Made by a program: the position numbers and the translations under genes. Source: Campylobacter canadensis (GTDB lineage Bacteria; Campylobacterota; Campylobacteria; Campylobacterales; Campylobacteraceae). Taken from it: a stretch of 64,000 bases of DNA. Under the pieces are notes generated by a model that was not told where the DNA came from, searched no databases, and saw nothing but the letters and a program-made list of their open reading frames with translations. This document shows, piece after piece, positions 9,418 to 17,927 of this stretch. Position 1 is the first letter of the stretch, and each line of letters begins with the position of its first letter. Location: positions 186,001 to 250,000 of the forward strand of contig NZ_CP035946.1 of assembly GCF_013177655.1 (NCBI RefSeq), written 5' to 3'.

Positions 9418-10788
9418 TTATGAGTTATTCTTTTCTTTTGGCAAGAATAATTCAAGCAAAATAGCACACAAACCACCAGTTGCAATAGCTGATGAGAATA
9501 AGGTTTTAAATATGCTTGGAAAATGTTCTAAGATTGCAGGTTGAGTGCTAACGCCTAAACCAAGAGCTAAAGAAATTGCTAAAATCATTAAAGCTCTTTT
9601 GTCTAAGGTTGCACGAGAGATTATTTTAATACCTGTTGCTGCTATTGTTCCAAACATTACTAAAATAGCACCGCCTAAAACTGGCTCAGGAATTCTTAAT
9701 GCAAATTGTGCAACTACAGGAAAAACCCCACAAATAATAAGCATAATGCAAACAATGTAGCCAACATATCTACTAGCAACTCCGCTTAATGCAATTACTG
9801 CATTATTTTGACCAAAACAAGAATTAGGAAAGGTGTTAAAAAATCCTGAAACGCAAGAATTAAGCCCGTTAGCAAAAACCCCGCCTCTTAATCTTCTTTC
9901 AAAGTCTTTTCCTTGTGTTGGCTGGTTGCTAAGCTCACTTGTAGCGCTAATATCTCCAATAGTTTCAAGAGAAGTAACTATAAAAATAATGGCAAAAGGT
10001 AAAATAAGAGAGCTTTCAATGCTAAGCCCATAAAATAAAGGAATTGGATAAATAAATGTTGAGCTTGCATGAACATCGCTTATATCAAATCTTCCTATTA
10101 AACTAGCATAAATTATACCTATTAAAATAGCAAAAAATAAGGCACTAACTTTTATAAATGGTTGTTTTAAACTATTTAAAATCACAATAGAAAGTAAAAC
10201 AATACCGCTTAAGCTAAGATTTTGAATTGACGCAAATTGTAAGTTTTCAGCAATGTTTTTATCCATTGAAGCATAGCCGCCACCTGCACTAACTAAACCT
10301 ACTGAAATTAGTGTAAGTCCAATTAGCATAACAACAATCCCGCATACTAAATCAGAAATTACCCTTCTTACATATTTTAAACTCATAGAAACAATCATTT
10401 CAGCAACAGAACAAAGCATTAAAGTTCCAAAAATTGCTGCTAGAATTTCTTCATCACTTAAATTTTCATTTCTTAAAATAAGTCCGCCTGAAATAATCAC
10501 AGAAACAAAGTTAAATGAAGTTCCTTGAATACTTAAAAGTCCGCTACCAATTTGAAAATTTTTAATTTTAAAGGTCATCATTTGTATAAAACCAGCAACC
10601 CCGCTAGCAAATAAAGACATACTTACAATTCTTGTTATATTCTCATCGCTAAGTCCTATGGCTTTACCAATGATTAAAGATGGCGTAATAACCGCAACAA
10701 ACATCGCTAATAAATGAACTAATGCCGCAAAAATCGCACGGCTAAATGGTGGTTTATCGTTAAGTCCATAAATCAATTCGTTTTTCAT
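9418..10788 (-). CDS. Xanthine/uracil (NCS2/NAT) family permease
   Basis: A 456-residue inner-membrane protein with 12-14 hydrophobic segments. The NAT signature region reads FGQNNAVIALSGVASRYVG (canonical QNxGxxxxT), and a second block SLETIGDISATSELS carries the acidic residue used for purine binding in the family. The QNNxVIxLxGVASR wording is closest to the xanthine/urate branch (XanQ, XanP, UacT), rather than UraA, but substrate calls within NCS2 from memory are unsafe. The start overlaps the end of the ape1-like gene by four bases, and AGAGGA precedes the ATG. Confidence 0.85.
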   Translation of the reverse strand: MKNELIYGLNDKPPFSRAIFAALVHLLAMFVAVITPSLIIGKAIGLSDENITRIVSMSLFASGVAGFIQMMTFKIKNFQIGSGLLSIQGTSFNFVSVIISGGLILRNENLSDEEILAAIFGTLMLCSVAEMIVSMSLKYVRRVISDLVCGIVVMLIGLTLISVGLVSAGGGYASMDKNIAENLQFASIQNLSLSGIVLLSIVILNSLKQPFIKVSALFFAILIGIIYASLIGRFDISDVHASSTFIYPIPLFYGLSIESSLILPFAIIFIVTSLETIGDISATSELSNQPTQGKDFERRLRGGVFANGLNSCVSGFFNTFPNSCFGQNNAVIALSGVASRYVGYIVCIMLIICGVFPVVAQFALRIPEPVLGGAILVMFGTIAATGIKIISRATLDKRALMILAISLALGLGVSTQPAILEHFPSIFKTLFSSAIATGGLCAILLELFLPKEKNNS

Positions 10789-11900
10789 AATTTCCTCTTT
10801 TTAATTAAGTCTAAATCAATTAAATATTCAAGTAGCTTTTGTGCTACAAAGTCGTACCCTTTTTTGCTTAAATGTGTGTTTTTTAAGGATAAATCGCTAT
10901 TAATCCAAGCTTTTTTTCCTCCGTCTTTTTGCATAAGTAAATCAATATCAAAGACATAACAATTAAGCTCTTTTGCTAAATCATAAATAAGTTTTTTTAC
11001 TACATCAGCACTTTCTCCTTTTTTATAAGATTGATTTTCATACAAGGTTGGTTCAGGGGCTATTAAAAGCACAATTTTTGAATTTTTTGTTTTAAATAAA
11101 GATATTATTTTTTTATAATTTTCTAAAAAAGTTTTTTCATTTACATATTTTACTACTCCTTCATTTGTGCCAAATGAAAAAATTAATATTGAATAATCAA
11201 GTTTTTGTGCAATTTCTTTTACAAAAGCATCATTTACTCTTAAATAATTATAAACACTAGCTCCATTTATGCCTAAATTATCAATATATTCATTATTATT
11301 ACTTAAAAATCCGCCTAAGGTGTAAAAGCTTGTAAAATAAATATGTTTTGTATTATTAGATAGTTTTTTTATTTTCCATTGAGAATTTTGCAAATATAAT
11401 TGCTCAAGTTTTTTTGCTTGAAAAAATAGCTTTATATCAACCAAGCAAGAATTAGTGCAAACTGCGTTAATACCACCAAAAGATAGATTATTTTTTGTAT
11501 TAATCAAATAAGAAATTTTAAAATTTTTATTATTGTAAGTTGCTAGGTATTGATTGTGCCATTTAGGTAAAATAGGCGGAATAAAACCTAAGGAGCTTAT
11601 ATTTAATTTTTTTCTAAAATAAGCACTCATATAATCACTTGCAAGATGAGAATCGCCTATAAATGCTATTTTTAAATTTTCTTTTTTTTGAGTTGGGCTT
11701 GTTTGTACTTTTTTTTCTTTTAGTTCTTTATTTTGTTTTAGTTGTTGTTTTATGCTTGGAATTTTATGTTCTATTATTTTTTTTTCTTCTTGTTTTTGTT
11801 GTGTTGTGTTTGGGATTGTTTTTGGAATTTTACTTGAAAAAAAATCATAAGAACAAGAAGAAAAAAAGATTAAAATAATTAAAGTAAATAAAATTCTCAT
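10785..11900 (-). CDS. Ape1-like peptidoglycan O-acetyl esterase (SGNH hydrolase)
   Basis: Likely removes O-acetyl groups from MurNAc in the periplasm, allowing lytic turnover. 371 residues. An N-terminal hydrophobic segment ends in FSSC (Cys16), a possible lipobox. A charged Lys/Gln linker (about 35-75) follows, then an SGNH domain with block I IGDSH (Ser84), block III FSFGTNEG (Asn246) and NTHLSKKGY (His343). The usual catalytic Asp three residues before the His is a Lys here. GDSH and GTNE are the wording of the Neisseria and Campylobacter Ape1 type. It is downstream of and overlaps patB by four bases, in the order patA-patB-ape1 known for the C. jejuni O-acetylation cluster. Confidence 0.78.
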   Translation of the reverse strand: MRILFTLIILIFFSSCSYDFFSSKIPKTIPNTTQQKQEEKKIIEHKIPSIKQQLKQNKELKEKKVQTSPTQKKENLKIAFIGDSHLASDYMSAYFRKKLNISSLGFIPPILPKWHNQYLATYNNKNFKISYLINTKNNLSFGGINAVCTNSCLVDIKLFFQAKKLEQLYLQNSQWKIKKLSNNTKHIYFTSFYTLGGFLSNNNEYIDNLGINGASVYNYLRVNDAFVKEIAQKLDYSILIFSFGTNEGVVKYVNEKTFLENYKKIISLFKTKNSKIVLLIAPEPTLYENQSYKKGESADVVKKLIYDLAKELNCYVFDIDLLMQKDGGKKAWINSDLSLKNTHLSKKGYDFVAQKLLEYLIDLDLIKKRKL

Positions 11901-12790
11901 TCAAACTCAACCAAATCAAAAAAGTCTTGAGCTAAAAGCTCGTAACCGCTAGGGGTAAAATGCACACCGTCATTTGAGCGTAATTTTTTGCTTTTTCCAT
12001 CAATTTTTAAATAATAATCAAAATGAAGTTTTAAAATTGAATTTATTTTTACAAGATTAAGCTCTTTTTCGTTAGCTAGTTTTGTAAAGATATTGTTTAG
12101 GGTTTGTACTTTTTGATTTTTATCTTCGTCTTTAAAAATAGGCAGTTCGTACCAAAATATTTTAGCTTGATAATTTTTTGCTATTTTTATTAGTTCTTTG
12201 ATTCTATTTGTATAAAATTCATTCCAATCGTTTTCTCCGAATTTTAGTGTTTTTTTGTTTATTTTAATATCCCACAAATCATTAATCCCCGCTAAAACTA
12301 TTATTGTTTTAAAATTATTTTGTTTTAGAATTTTTTCTAAATTATTTGCGTAATCATAATATTTTTTTCTTAAAAGTCCCGTACTTTGTTTTGCAATATT
12401 TACACAATTAATTTGCATACTTTTTGCAATTTTGCAGATTTTATCTCCTACACCTTGCATTAAACTATCGCCTATTAAAACCAAGCCATCGTTTTTTAAT
12501 AAAATTATTTTGTCATTTTTATTTGTACTAAAATTAAAATTAAATTTAAAATCATGCAAATAACATTTTTTAAATTTTATTTGTTTTTCTTCTTTTTGCG
12601 CTAAGATTTCATCGTCTTTTTTGAAGTTGTTTTCTAAAAAATTTTTAAATTCATCAAATTTTTTAAAATATAAAGAGTTTAATTCTAGGCTTTTATGATA
12701 TTTTTGTTCATAATATTCGCTTAATGATTGATTATACAAGCTAATAAAAAAAATAAAAACTATTAAGCTAATAAAAACAAATTCTTTCAT
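11897..12790 (-). CDS. patB: Peptidoglycan O-acetyltransferase PatB-like (SGNH)
   Basis: Periplasmic enzyme that transfers acetyl groups, delivered by PatA, to the C6 hydroxyl of MurNAc. 297 residues with an N-terminal membrane anchor (about 4-20), a Lys/Glu-rich stalk, then a complete SGNH set: LIGDSLMQGVG (Ser109), AGINDLWD (Asn170) and DGVHFTPSGY (Asp274, His277). The intact Asp-x-x-His contrasts with its SGNH neighbour downstream. It overlaps the patA stop by one base and ape1 by four, so the three are very probably translated together. Confidence rests on the family motifs plus the MBOAT partner next door. Confidence 0.85.
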   Translation of the reverse strand: MKEFVFISLIVFIFFISLYNQSLSEYYEQKYHKSLELNSLYFKKFDEFKNFLENNFKKDDEILAQKEEKQIKFKKCYLHDFKFNFNFSTNKNDKIILLKNDGLVLIGDSLMQGVGDKICKIAKSMQINCVNIAKQSTGLLRKKYYDYANNLEKILKQNNFKTIIVLAGINDLWDIKINKKTLKFGENDWNEFYTNRIKELIKIAKNYQAKIFWYELPIFKDEDKNQKVQTLNNIFTKLANEKELNLVKINSILKLHFDYYLKIDGKSKKLRSNDGVHFTPSGYELLAQDFFDLVEFE

Positions 12791-14136
12791 TAAAACCCTG
12801 CATAAATAAAATTTGGAATGCCATTTGGCATAAAAATAAATACTAATGTTAAAACCAAAATTACAATAATTATTTTAACAAAAATATTAACACTTTTGAA
12901 AAACAAGCATAAAAGCGCTAAAAGATTTTTAGAATAAAAATTAAATATTAAATAAGCACAAATTATTAAAAATGTGATTAGTTCTTTATTGCTTACTTTA
13001 TTATTTAAAAAAAAGCATTCATAATATTGCAAAAACTCATCAAAACTAGCAAAATAAAAAAAGCTCCAAGCCAAACTAATATAAGTAAAAGTTACAAACA
13101 TTGAAAGTAAAGGAAAAAATCTAAATTTAATACTTGATACAACGCATAAAGCAAAGGCGTGGGCTAAGCCCCAAAATAAAAAATTAATAGTATTTCCATG
13201 CCACAAGCCAGATAGTGCAAAGGCAATTATTATATTTAATTTTGTCCTAAAAAAACCACATCTTGAGCCGCCAAGTTTTATATAAATAAAGTCTTTAATA
13301 AACAAAGAAAGGCTAATATGCCATCTTCTCCAAAAATCTTGAATGTTAATAGCTTTAAAAGGATTATTAAAATTCTTAGGCAATTTAATACCAAGCATTA
13401 AAGCCAAAGCACTTACTAAATTAACATAAGCACTAAAATCACAATAAAGCATAAAAGAATAAAAATAAAAACAAATTATTAAACCCAAAATACTTAAGTT
13501 TTCTTTATTTTCTAAGTAAGATAAAAAATAATCTTCAAAAATATTTCTTAAAACAAGCATTTTAACAAGTGCAAAAAGTAATAAAGACAAGATTAAATTA
13601 ATTTTCATAAAGCGTTTTTTGCTTAAAAATTGCTTGTTAAAATAGCTAAATCTAAATATAGGACCGCTAGTAAAAATAGCAAAAAAACCAAGATATGTAA
13701 TTAAATTAAAAAGGCTTATTGGATATTGTTTTTTATTATAAATGGCACTAAGATAAGTAAGTGCATTAAAAGTATAAAAAGATAATCCTACAACAAATAA
13801 AATTTCAACATTCATATTTAAATGTAATAAAGATAAAAGATAATCAAGGCTATCTTTAATGCTTTCATAATATTTAAAAAAACTTAAAAATAAAAGCAGG
13901 GCAAATGATGAACTTGTATAAATATAAACATTATTTCTTGTATAAATTAGCAAAGCTAAAAAATGAGTAAATAGACAAAAAATAATAAAAACACTAAAAA
14001 CATAAGCTGACAATAAATAAATAAAGCTTAAAGAAAAGACGCAAAGCAAAATATTTTGAATTTTTTCATTTGCTAAATTATAAATTATTACAAAGGGTAA
14101 AAAACAAAGAAAAAATTCAATAGAAAGTAAGCTCAA
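12790..14136 (-). CDS. patA: Peptidoglycan O-acetyltransferase PatA (MBOAT family)
   Basis: Moves acetyl groups from a cytoplasmic donor across the inner membrane for PatB. 448 residues, nearly all membrane-spanning. MBOAT hallmarks are DFWRRWHISLSLFIKDFIYI (His273), LGGSRCG and the catalytic-His motif SGLWHG (His313). The AlgI/DltB/PatA group shares these; the adjoining SGNH genes point to PatA rather than alginate or teichoic-acid acetylation. The start is a TTG overlapping the murG stop, with AAAGGA upstream at normal spacing. In C. jejuni, as I recall, the patA cluster lies apart from murG and ftsW, whereas here they are fused into one run. Confidence 0.87.
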   Translation of the reverse strand: MSLLSIEFFLCFLPFVIIYNLANEKIQNILLCVFSLSFIYLLSAYVFSVFIIFCLFTHFLALLIYTRNNVYIYTSSSFALLLFLSFFKYYESIKDSLDYLLSLLHLNMNVEILFVVGLSFYTFNALTYLSAIYNKKQYPISLFNLITYLGFFAIFTSGPIFRFSYFNKQFLSKKRFMKINLILSLLLFALVKMLVLRNIFEDYFLSYLENKENLSILGLIICFYFYSFMLYCDFSAYVNLVSALALMLGIKLPKNFNNPFKAINIQDFWRRWHISLSLFIKDFIYIKLGGSRCGFFRTKLNIIIAFALSGLWHGNTINFLFWGLAHAFALCVVSSIKFRFFPLLSMFVTFTYISLAWSFFYFASFDEFLQYYECFFLNNKVSNKELITFLIICAYLIFNFYSKNLLALLCLFFKSVNIFVKIIIVILVLTLVFIFMPNGIPNFIYAGF

Positions 14137-15128
14137 TGTGTTTCCTTTATATATTTTTTTATTTCAATGCTTAATTTACTTAAGCCATCTTCATCGTTGT
14201 TTAAAAATAGATTATTTGCAATTAAATAATCATAATTATCTAAAAAATTAGTAAAGAAATCTTTATTTAAATCATCTTGATTACACAAATATGCAAGTTT
14301 TTTATCAACAAAGAATTTAGCATTAAAATATTGATGATTTTTATAAGCGTATTTATAAGGTACAAACAAAGTTGGTAAAGCATTAGCACAAAGTTCAAAA
14401 CAAGAACTAGCCCCAGCTCTGCTAATGCAAAAATCAGCCTGTCTTATGTAGTTAATAAGCTCCTTGCTAAAGCCAATTAGCGTTGGTTTAATGCTAAAAT
14501 TTTCATATAATTTTTCATATTTTTTTAATTCTTTTTCTCCACATTGATGAATTAAATGTATATTTTTTTCAAGCAAATAAGGATAAATTAAATAAGCAAA
14601 TTCATTTAAAAAACTAGCACCCTGAGAGCCGCCTAGTATTAAAATACATTTAATTTCCTTTCTTTGTCTTTTTAAATCTTTATAAATATTATTAATTGGA
14701 TAAGCTAAATATTCTTTGCAAAAAGCACAAAAAAATCTTTTACTAAAAGGTTTGCAAATACGATTTGCTAAGCCCATTTTTGAGTTTTGCTCGTGAATTA
14801 TTAAAGGTTTAAACATAATAATAGCAGCAATACTAGCAGGCAAACTAGAATAACCGCCAACGCTAAAAACACAAGAAATTTTATGTTTTTTAAAAATTTT
14901 TATACAAATAAAAATTGCTTGTATTAAAGCTAAAAGACTTTTTATTTTTGTAGAAATTTTAGAATTTACAAAGCCACTTGATTTTAAAAAATAGCAATTA
15001 TCCCCACTAAAATAATTTTTATCTTGACCATTTACGCTACCAACATAAATATATTTTGTAATCTTTGTGCTAAGTGCTTTTGCAATGGCTAAATGACCAC
15101 CCGTTCCTCCGCCAGTAATTAAAAGCAT
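14133..15128 (-). CDS. murG: UDP-GlcNAc:undecaprenyl-pyrophosphoryl-MurNAc-pentapeptide GlcNAc transferase
   Basis: Converts lipid I to lipid II on the cytoplasmic face of the inner membrane. 331 residues, slightly short for the family (usually 340-360). GT-B motifs are clear: GGGTGGH (6-12), FSVGGYSSLPA, HEQNSKMGLANR, LILGGSQGASFLNE and SRAGASSCFEL followed by PYKYAYKNHQYFNA. The start codon overlaps the ftsW stop by one base (taATG), and the end overlaps the patA TTG start. The gene is therefore translationally linked to both the septal flippase/polymerase gene and the O-acetylation gene. Confidence 0.96.
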   Translation of the reverse strand: MLLITGGGTGGHLAIAKALSTKITKYIYVGSVNGQDKNYFSGDNCYFLKSSGFVNSKISTKIKSLLALIQAIFICIKIFKKHKISCVFSVGGYSSLPASIAAIIMFKPLIIHEQNSKMGLANRICKPFSKRFFCAFCKEYLAYPINNIYKDLKRQRKEIKCILILGGSQGASFLNEFAYLIYPYLLEKNIHLIHQCGEKELKKYEKLYENFSIKPTLIGFSKELINYIRQADFCISRAGASSCFELCANALPTLFVPYKYAYKNHQYFNAKFFVDKKLAYLCNQDDLNKDFFTNFLDNYDYLIANNLFLNNDEDGLSKLSIEIKKYIKETH

Positions 15129-16309
15129 TAAGAATTCTCCTTGTAAAAAGATTTTTTATTATTTGTTTTATAAAGTGCTAAAATGATTGTAATTGCAAAC
15201 ACATTTGCAAACATAGAACTTCCCCCATAGCTTAAAAACGGCACCGCAATTCCTTTTAAAGGTATAAAACCTAAAATTCCAAAAATATTCATTAAAAATG
15301 AATAAGCAATGCAAAATGTGTATCCTATTATAAACAAAGAGTATTTTTTTTCTTGTACATTTGCAGAAATTTTTATTAAAGATAAAAAAAGCCAAAAATA
15401 AATAGCGCAAATAAATAATAAGCCTAAAATTCCTATTTCTTCAGTCATTCCAGCTAAAATAAAGTCAGTATGCACCTCGCTTAAAAATCCAAGCTTAAAC
15501 ACTCCAAGCCCAAGTCCTTCTCCAAAAATCCCGCCATTAAAAAAAGCGTTTAATCCGTGCGTTAGCTGATAGGGCGTGTTTGCGTTATAAATTCTCATTG
15601 ATTCTTGAAAGCGTTCTGGTAGTAGGGGTAAAATAATATCTTGAATATTTACCCACCAATCTAAGATGCGTTGAATTCTTTTTGTATTTAATAAAATAGC
15701 TAATATTACTAATAAAACTCCGCAAGAAGAAATCAATAAAACACTCATAAATGTTCCACCAGCACACAAAGCCATACTTAGTAAAACAACAAGCATTACC
15801 ACAGCTTGTCCTAAGTCGTTTTGAGTTACATAAATATAAGCAAAGATAATAAAATACAAAAATAAAGATGGGGCAATACGCATAATATCTTGTTTTAAAG
15901 ATATAGCCTTGCTTCCATATTTTCTTGAATAAGTCCAAGCTAGAATATAAATAAAGCCTATTTTTAAAAATTCCGTAGGTGCAATTGAAATTGATAGTAT
16001 CCTAAGCCATCTTCTAGCTCCTTTAGTCTCCACCACTAAACTAGCTGGTAAAAAAGGCAATAAAATACAAGCAATAATGCTTATTGTAATGCAAGAAATT
16101 AGTAAAAAAATAATCATTCTTTCATTACAAATTTTTAAAAAAGTAAATAAAAATACCAAAGAAACAAAGGCAAAAAGGCTTTGATAGCTTAATAAAGCTA
16201 GTGCATCTTTTTGCCCTGTGTATTGAAAAAAACCAAGTGAAAAAACAAAAAGCACACTAAAACTCATAAGTATTAGTATGCTTAAAAATACTTGTTCTTG
16301 TATTTTCAA
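15128..16309 (-). CDS. ftsW: Septal peptidoglycan polymerase FtsW
   Basis: SEDS-family glycosyltransferase for division-site peptidoglycan. 393 residues and about ten membrane segments. Family landmarks are KGARRWLRI, VTQNDLGQAVVM, FNGGIFGEGLGLG and FLSEVHTDFILAGMTEEIG (periplasmic loop), and the C-terminal PFLSYGGSSMFAN signature. FtsW is preferred over RodA because of the murG linkage and the long GEGLGLG-to-EVHTDF loop; the two are hard to separate otherwise. The start is a TTG one base after the small upstream gene, with AAGG in range. Confidence 0.92.
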   Translation of the reverse strand: MKIQEQVFLSILILMSFSVLFVFSLGFFQYTGQKDALALLSYQSLFAFVSLVFLFTFLKICNERMIIFLLISCITISIIACILLPFLPASLVVETKGARRWLRILSISIAPTEFLKIGFIYILAWTYSRKYGSKAISLKQDIMRIAPSLFLYFIIFAYIYVTQNDLGQAVVMLVVLLSMALCAGGTFMSVLLISSCGVLLVILAILLNTKRIQRILDWWVNIQDIILPLLPERFQESMRIYNANTPYQLTHGLNAFFNGGIFGEGLGLGVFKLGFLSEVHTDFILAGMTEEIGILGLLFICAIYFWLFLSLIKISANVQEKKYSLFIIGYTFCIAYSFLMNIFGILGFIPLKGIAVPFLSYGGSSMFANVFAITIILALYKTNNKKSFYKENS

Positions 16310-16310
16310 G

Positions 16311-16532
16311 CTACTGCCTTTTTTCTTTAATTTGTTCTAGTGCTATTATTAATTCATCTAAATTATCGTAAGGAATGTGAATTTTCCAATCTACTTTACT
16401 TTCTTTTAAACAAATAGCAAGACTTAAAACATCATCACTTCCTATTCCATAAGGTTCTTTTAGATTTGCAATTGATAAGGTAGCATTTTTGCTATTTTTT
16501 AAAATTATAGAATTTAAACGCTCAACTTTCAT
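16311..16532 (-). CDS. Small conserved hypothetical protein (73 aa)
   Basis: A 73-residue soluble acidic protein, no signal peptide or membrane segment. It reads like a compact alpha/beta fold: IILKNSKNATLSIANL, then GSDDVLSLAICLKESK, then an amphipathic C-terminal helix ending EQIKEKRQ. It overlaps the lpxD 3' end by eleven bases and sits one base before ftsW, so it is expressed with them. I do not recognise a named family. Its retention inside a tight envelope operon argues that it is a real gene. Confidence 0.75.
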   Translation of the reverse strand: MKVERLNSIILKNSKNATLSIANLKEPYGIGSDDVLSLAICLKESKVDWKIHIPYDNLDELIIALEQIKEKRQ

Positions 16533-17466
16533 CGCTTGTAATCCTTTTTAATTTTGCTTGCATTCTTAACCACTCTTTTTGCTCCATAATAGGAAAGCCT
16601 CCATAGGTTTTGCTTTCAGTTAGGCTTTTGCTAACCCCACCTCTTGCAGCAATAATACAACCATCTTTTATACTTAAATGCCCACTAGTTGCACTTTGTC
16701 CGCCCATAATTACAAAAGAGCCAAGTTTTGATGAACCTGCAAGACCTGTTTGAGAAACAATAATACAATTATTTCCTATTTCACAATTATGCCCTATTTG
16801 AACTAAATTATCAATTTTGCTACCGCTTTTAATAAGAGTTTTATCAAAAACAGCCCTATCAATACATACGCAAGAGCCTATTTCTACATTATCTTCAATC
16901 TCTACAAAGCCATTGTGATAAATTTTAGTATGACCTTTTATGCTACTTGCATAGCCAAAGCCATCGCTACCTATTACACTATTTGCATGAAAAATGCAGT
17001 TATTGCCTATTTTAGTATCGTTATAAATTACTACATTAGGATAGATTATGCACTTATTTCCTATTTTTACATTATCTCCTACAAAGGCTCCGCTCATAAT
17101 AATACATTCATCGCCAATTACGCTATTTGAGCCTAAATGAACATTAGGCATAATATTGCAGTTTTTACCGACTATGGCATTTTTAGCATTGCTTAATAAT
17201 TCTTTTGCAAATAATTTGCTAAGTTTTGCGAAGGCTAATTTAGCATCATCAACCACAATAGCTAAACTATTTTTTGGTACATAATCTTTTAATGCTTTAT
17301 TTACAAGCACTGCAGCTGCTTTTGTGTTTGCTAATTCATCATTATTTTTTAAAGCAAAACTTAATTCTTCGTTACTTGCTAAACTTAAAGAATTAAGCGC
17401 CTTAATCGCAATATTTTTTTCACATTCAATTTCTAAATATTCGCAAAGAAATTTTAAATCCTTCAT
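16522..17466 (-). CDS. lpxD: UDP-3-O-acyl-glucosamine N-acyltransferase
   Basis: Third committed step of lipid A synthesis, using acyl-ACP. 314 residues: an N-terminal uridine-binding domain (about 1-95), then a left-handed parallel beta-helix of hexapeptide repeats (about 97-270) and a C-terminal helix. The catalytic His is in VQIGHNCEIG (His226), with the GSDGFGYA segment before it. The ATG overlaps the ilvH stop and follows GGAG. The ilvI-ilvH-lpxD order is the same as in C. jejuni. Confidence 0.94.
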   Translation of the reverse strand: MKDLKFLCEYLEIECEKNIAIKALNSLSLASNEELSFALKNNDELANTKAAAVLVNKALKDYVPKNSLAIVVDDAKLAFAKLSKLFAKELLSNAKNAIVGKNCNIMPNVHLGSNSVIGDECIIMSGAFVGDNVKIGNKCIIYPNVVIYNDTKIGNNCIFHANSVIGSDGFGYASSIKGHTKIYHNGFVEIEDNVEIGSCVCIDRAVFDKTLIKSGSKIDNLVQIGHNCEIGNNCIIVSQTGLAGSSKLGSFVIMGGQSATSGHLSIKDGCIIAARGGVSKSLTESKTYGGFPIMEQKEWLRMQAKLKRITSDES

Positions 17467-17927
17467 TTAATCTCCATTAATAACACCCCTGACCTTGCAA
17501 TATCAATAGGGTTAAATCTTTTCATAGTTTTAATAAAATTACTAATTCTTTCATTAGTATCATTTACACAGATTGTAATAAATTCATCATTTGAATGTGC
17601 AATATTACCACCATAAGATTTTAATAAAGTATCAAGTCCGCTTAAATTTTCATTAGCGCTAATTTTAATTAAAGCACATTCACGCTCAACAAACTCACAA
17701 TCTTCTAGCACCTTATAAACAGGAATAAGTTTGTGTAATTGTTTTGTTATTTGTTCAAAAGTTGCATTATCTTCACTTGTGCTTATGTTTATTCTTGAAA
17801 ATTCAGTATTTACTATAGGAGCAACGGTTAAACTATCAATATTATAACCACGACCTGAAAATAAACCAACAACTCTACTTAAAACCCCATGCTCATTGCT
17901 TACTATTATACTTAATACTCTTTTCAT
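17463..17927 (-). CDS. ilvH: Acetolactate synthase, small regulatory subunit
   Basis: Regulatory partner of IlvB, conferring valine feedback control in homologues. 154 residues with an N-terminal ACT domain (SIIVSNEHGVLSRVVGLFSG, then NIDSLTVAP) and a C-terminal domain of about 75 residues. The ATG overlaps the ilvB stop (spacing AAGGA-AGATA-ATG), ensuring matched synthesis of the two subunits. Confidence 0.95.
   Translation of the reverse strand: MKRVLSIIVSNEHGVLSRVVGLFSGRGYNIDSLTVAPIVNTEFSRINISTSEDNATFEQITKQLHKLIPVYKVLEDCEFVERECALIKISANENLSGLDTLLKSYGGNIAHSNDEFITICVNDTNERISNFIKTMKRFNPIDIARSGVLLMEIK

Noticed and set aside
15585-15938. 117-codon open frame on the same strand as ftsW in another frame
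   Set aside because: It is an out-of-frame shadow of ftsW, which has all SEDS motifs.
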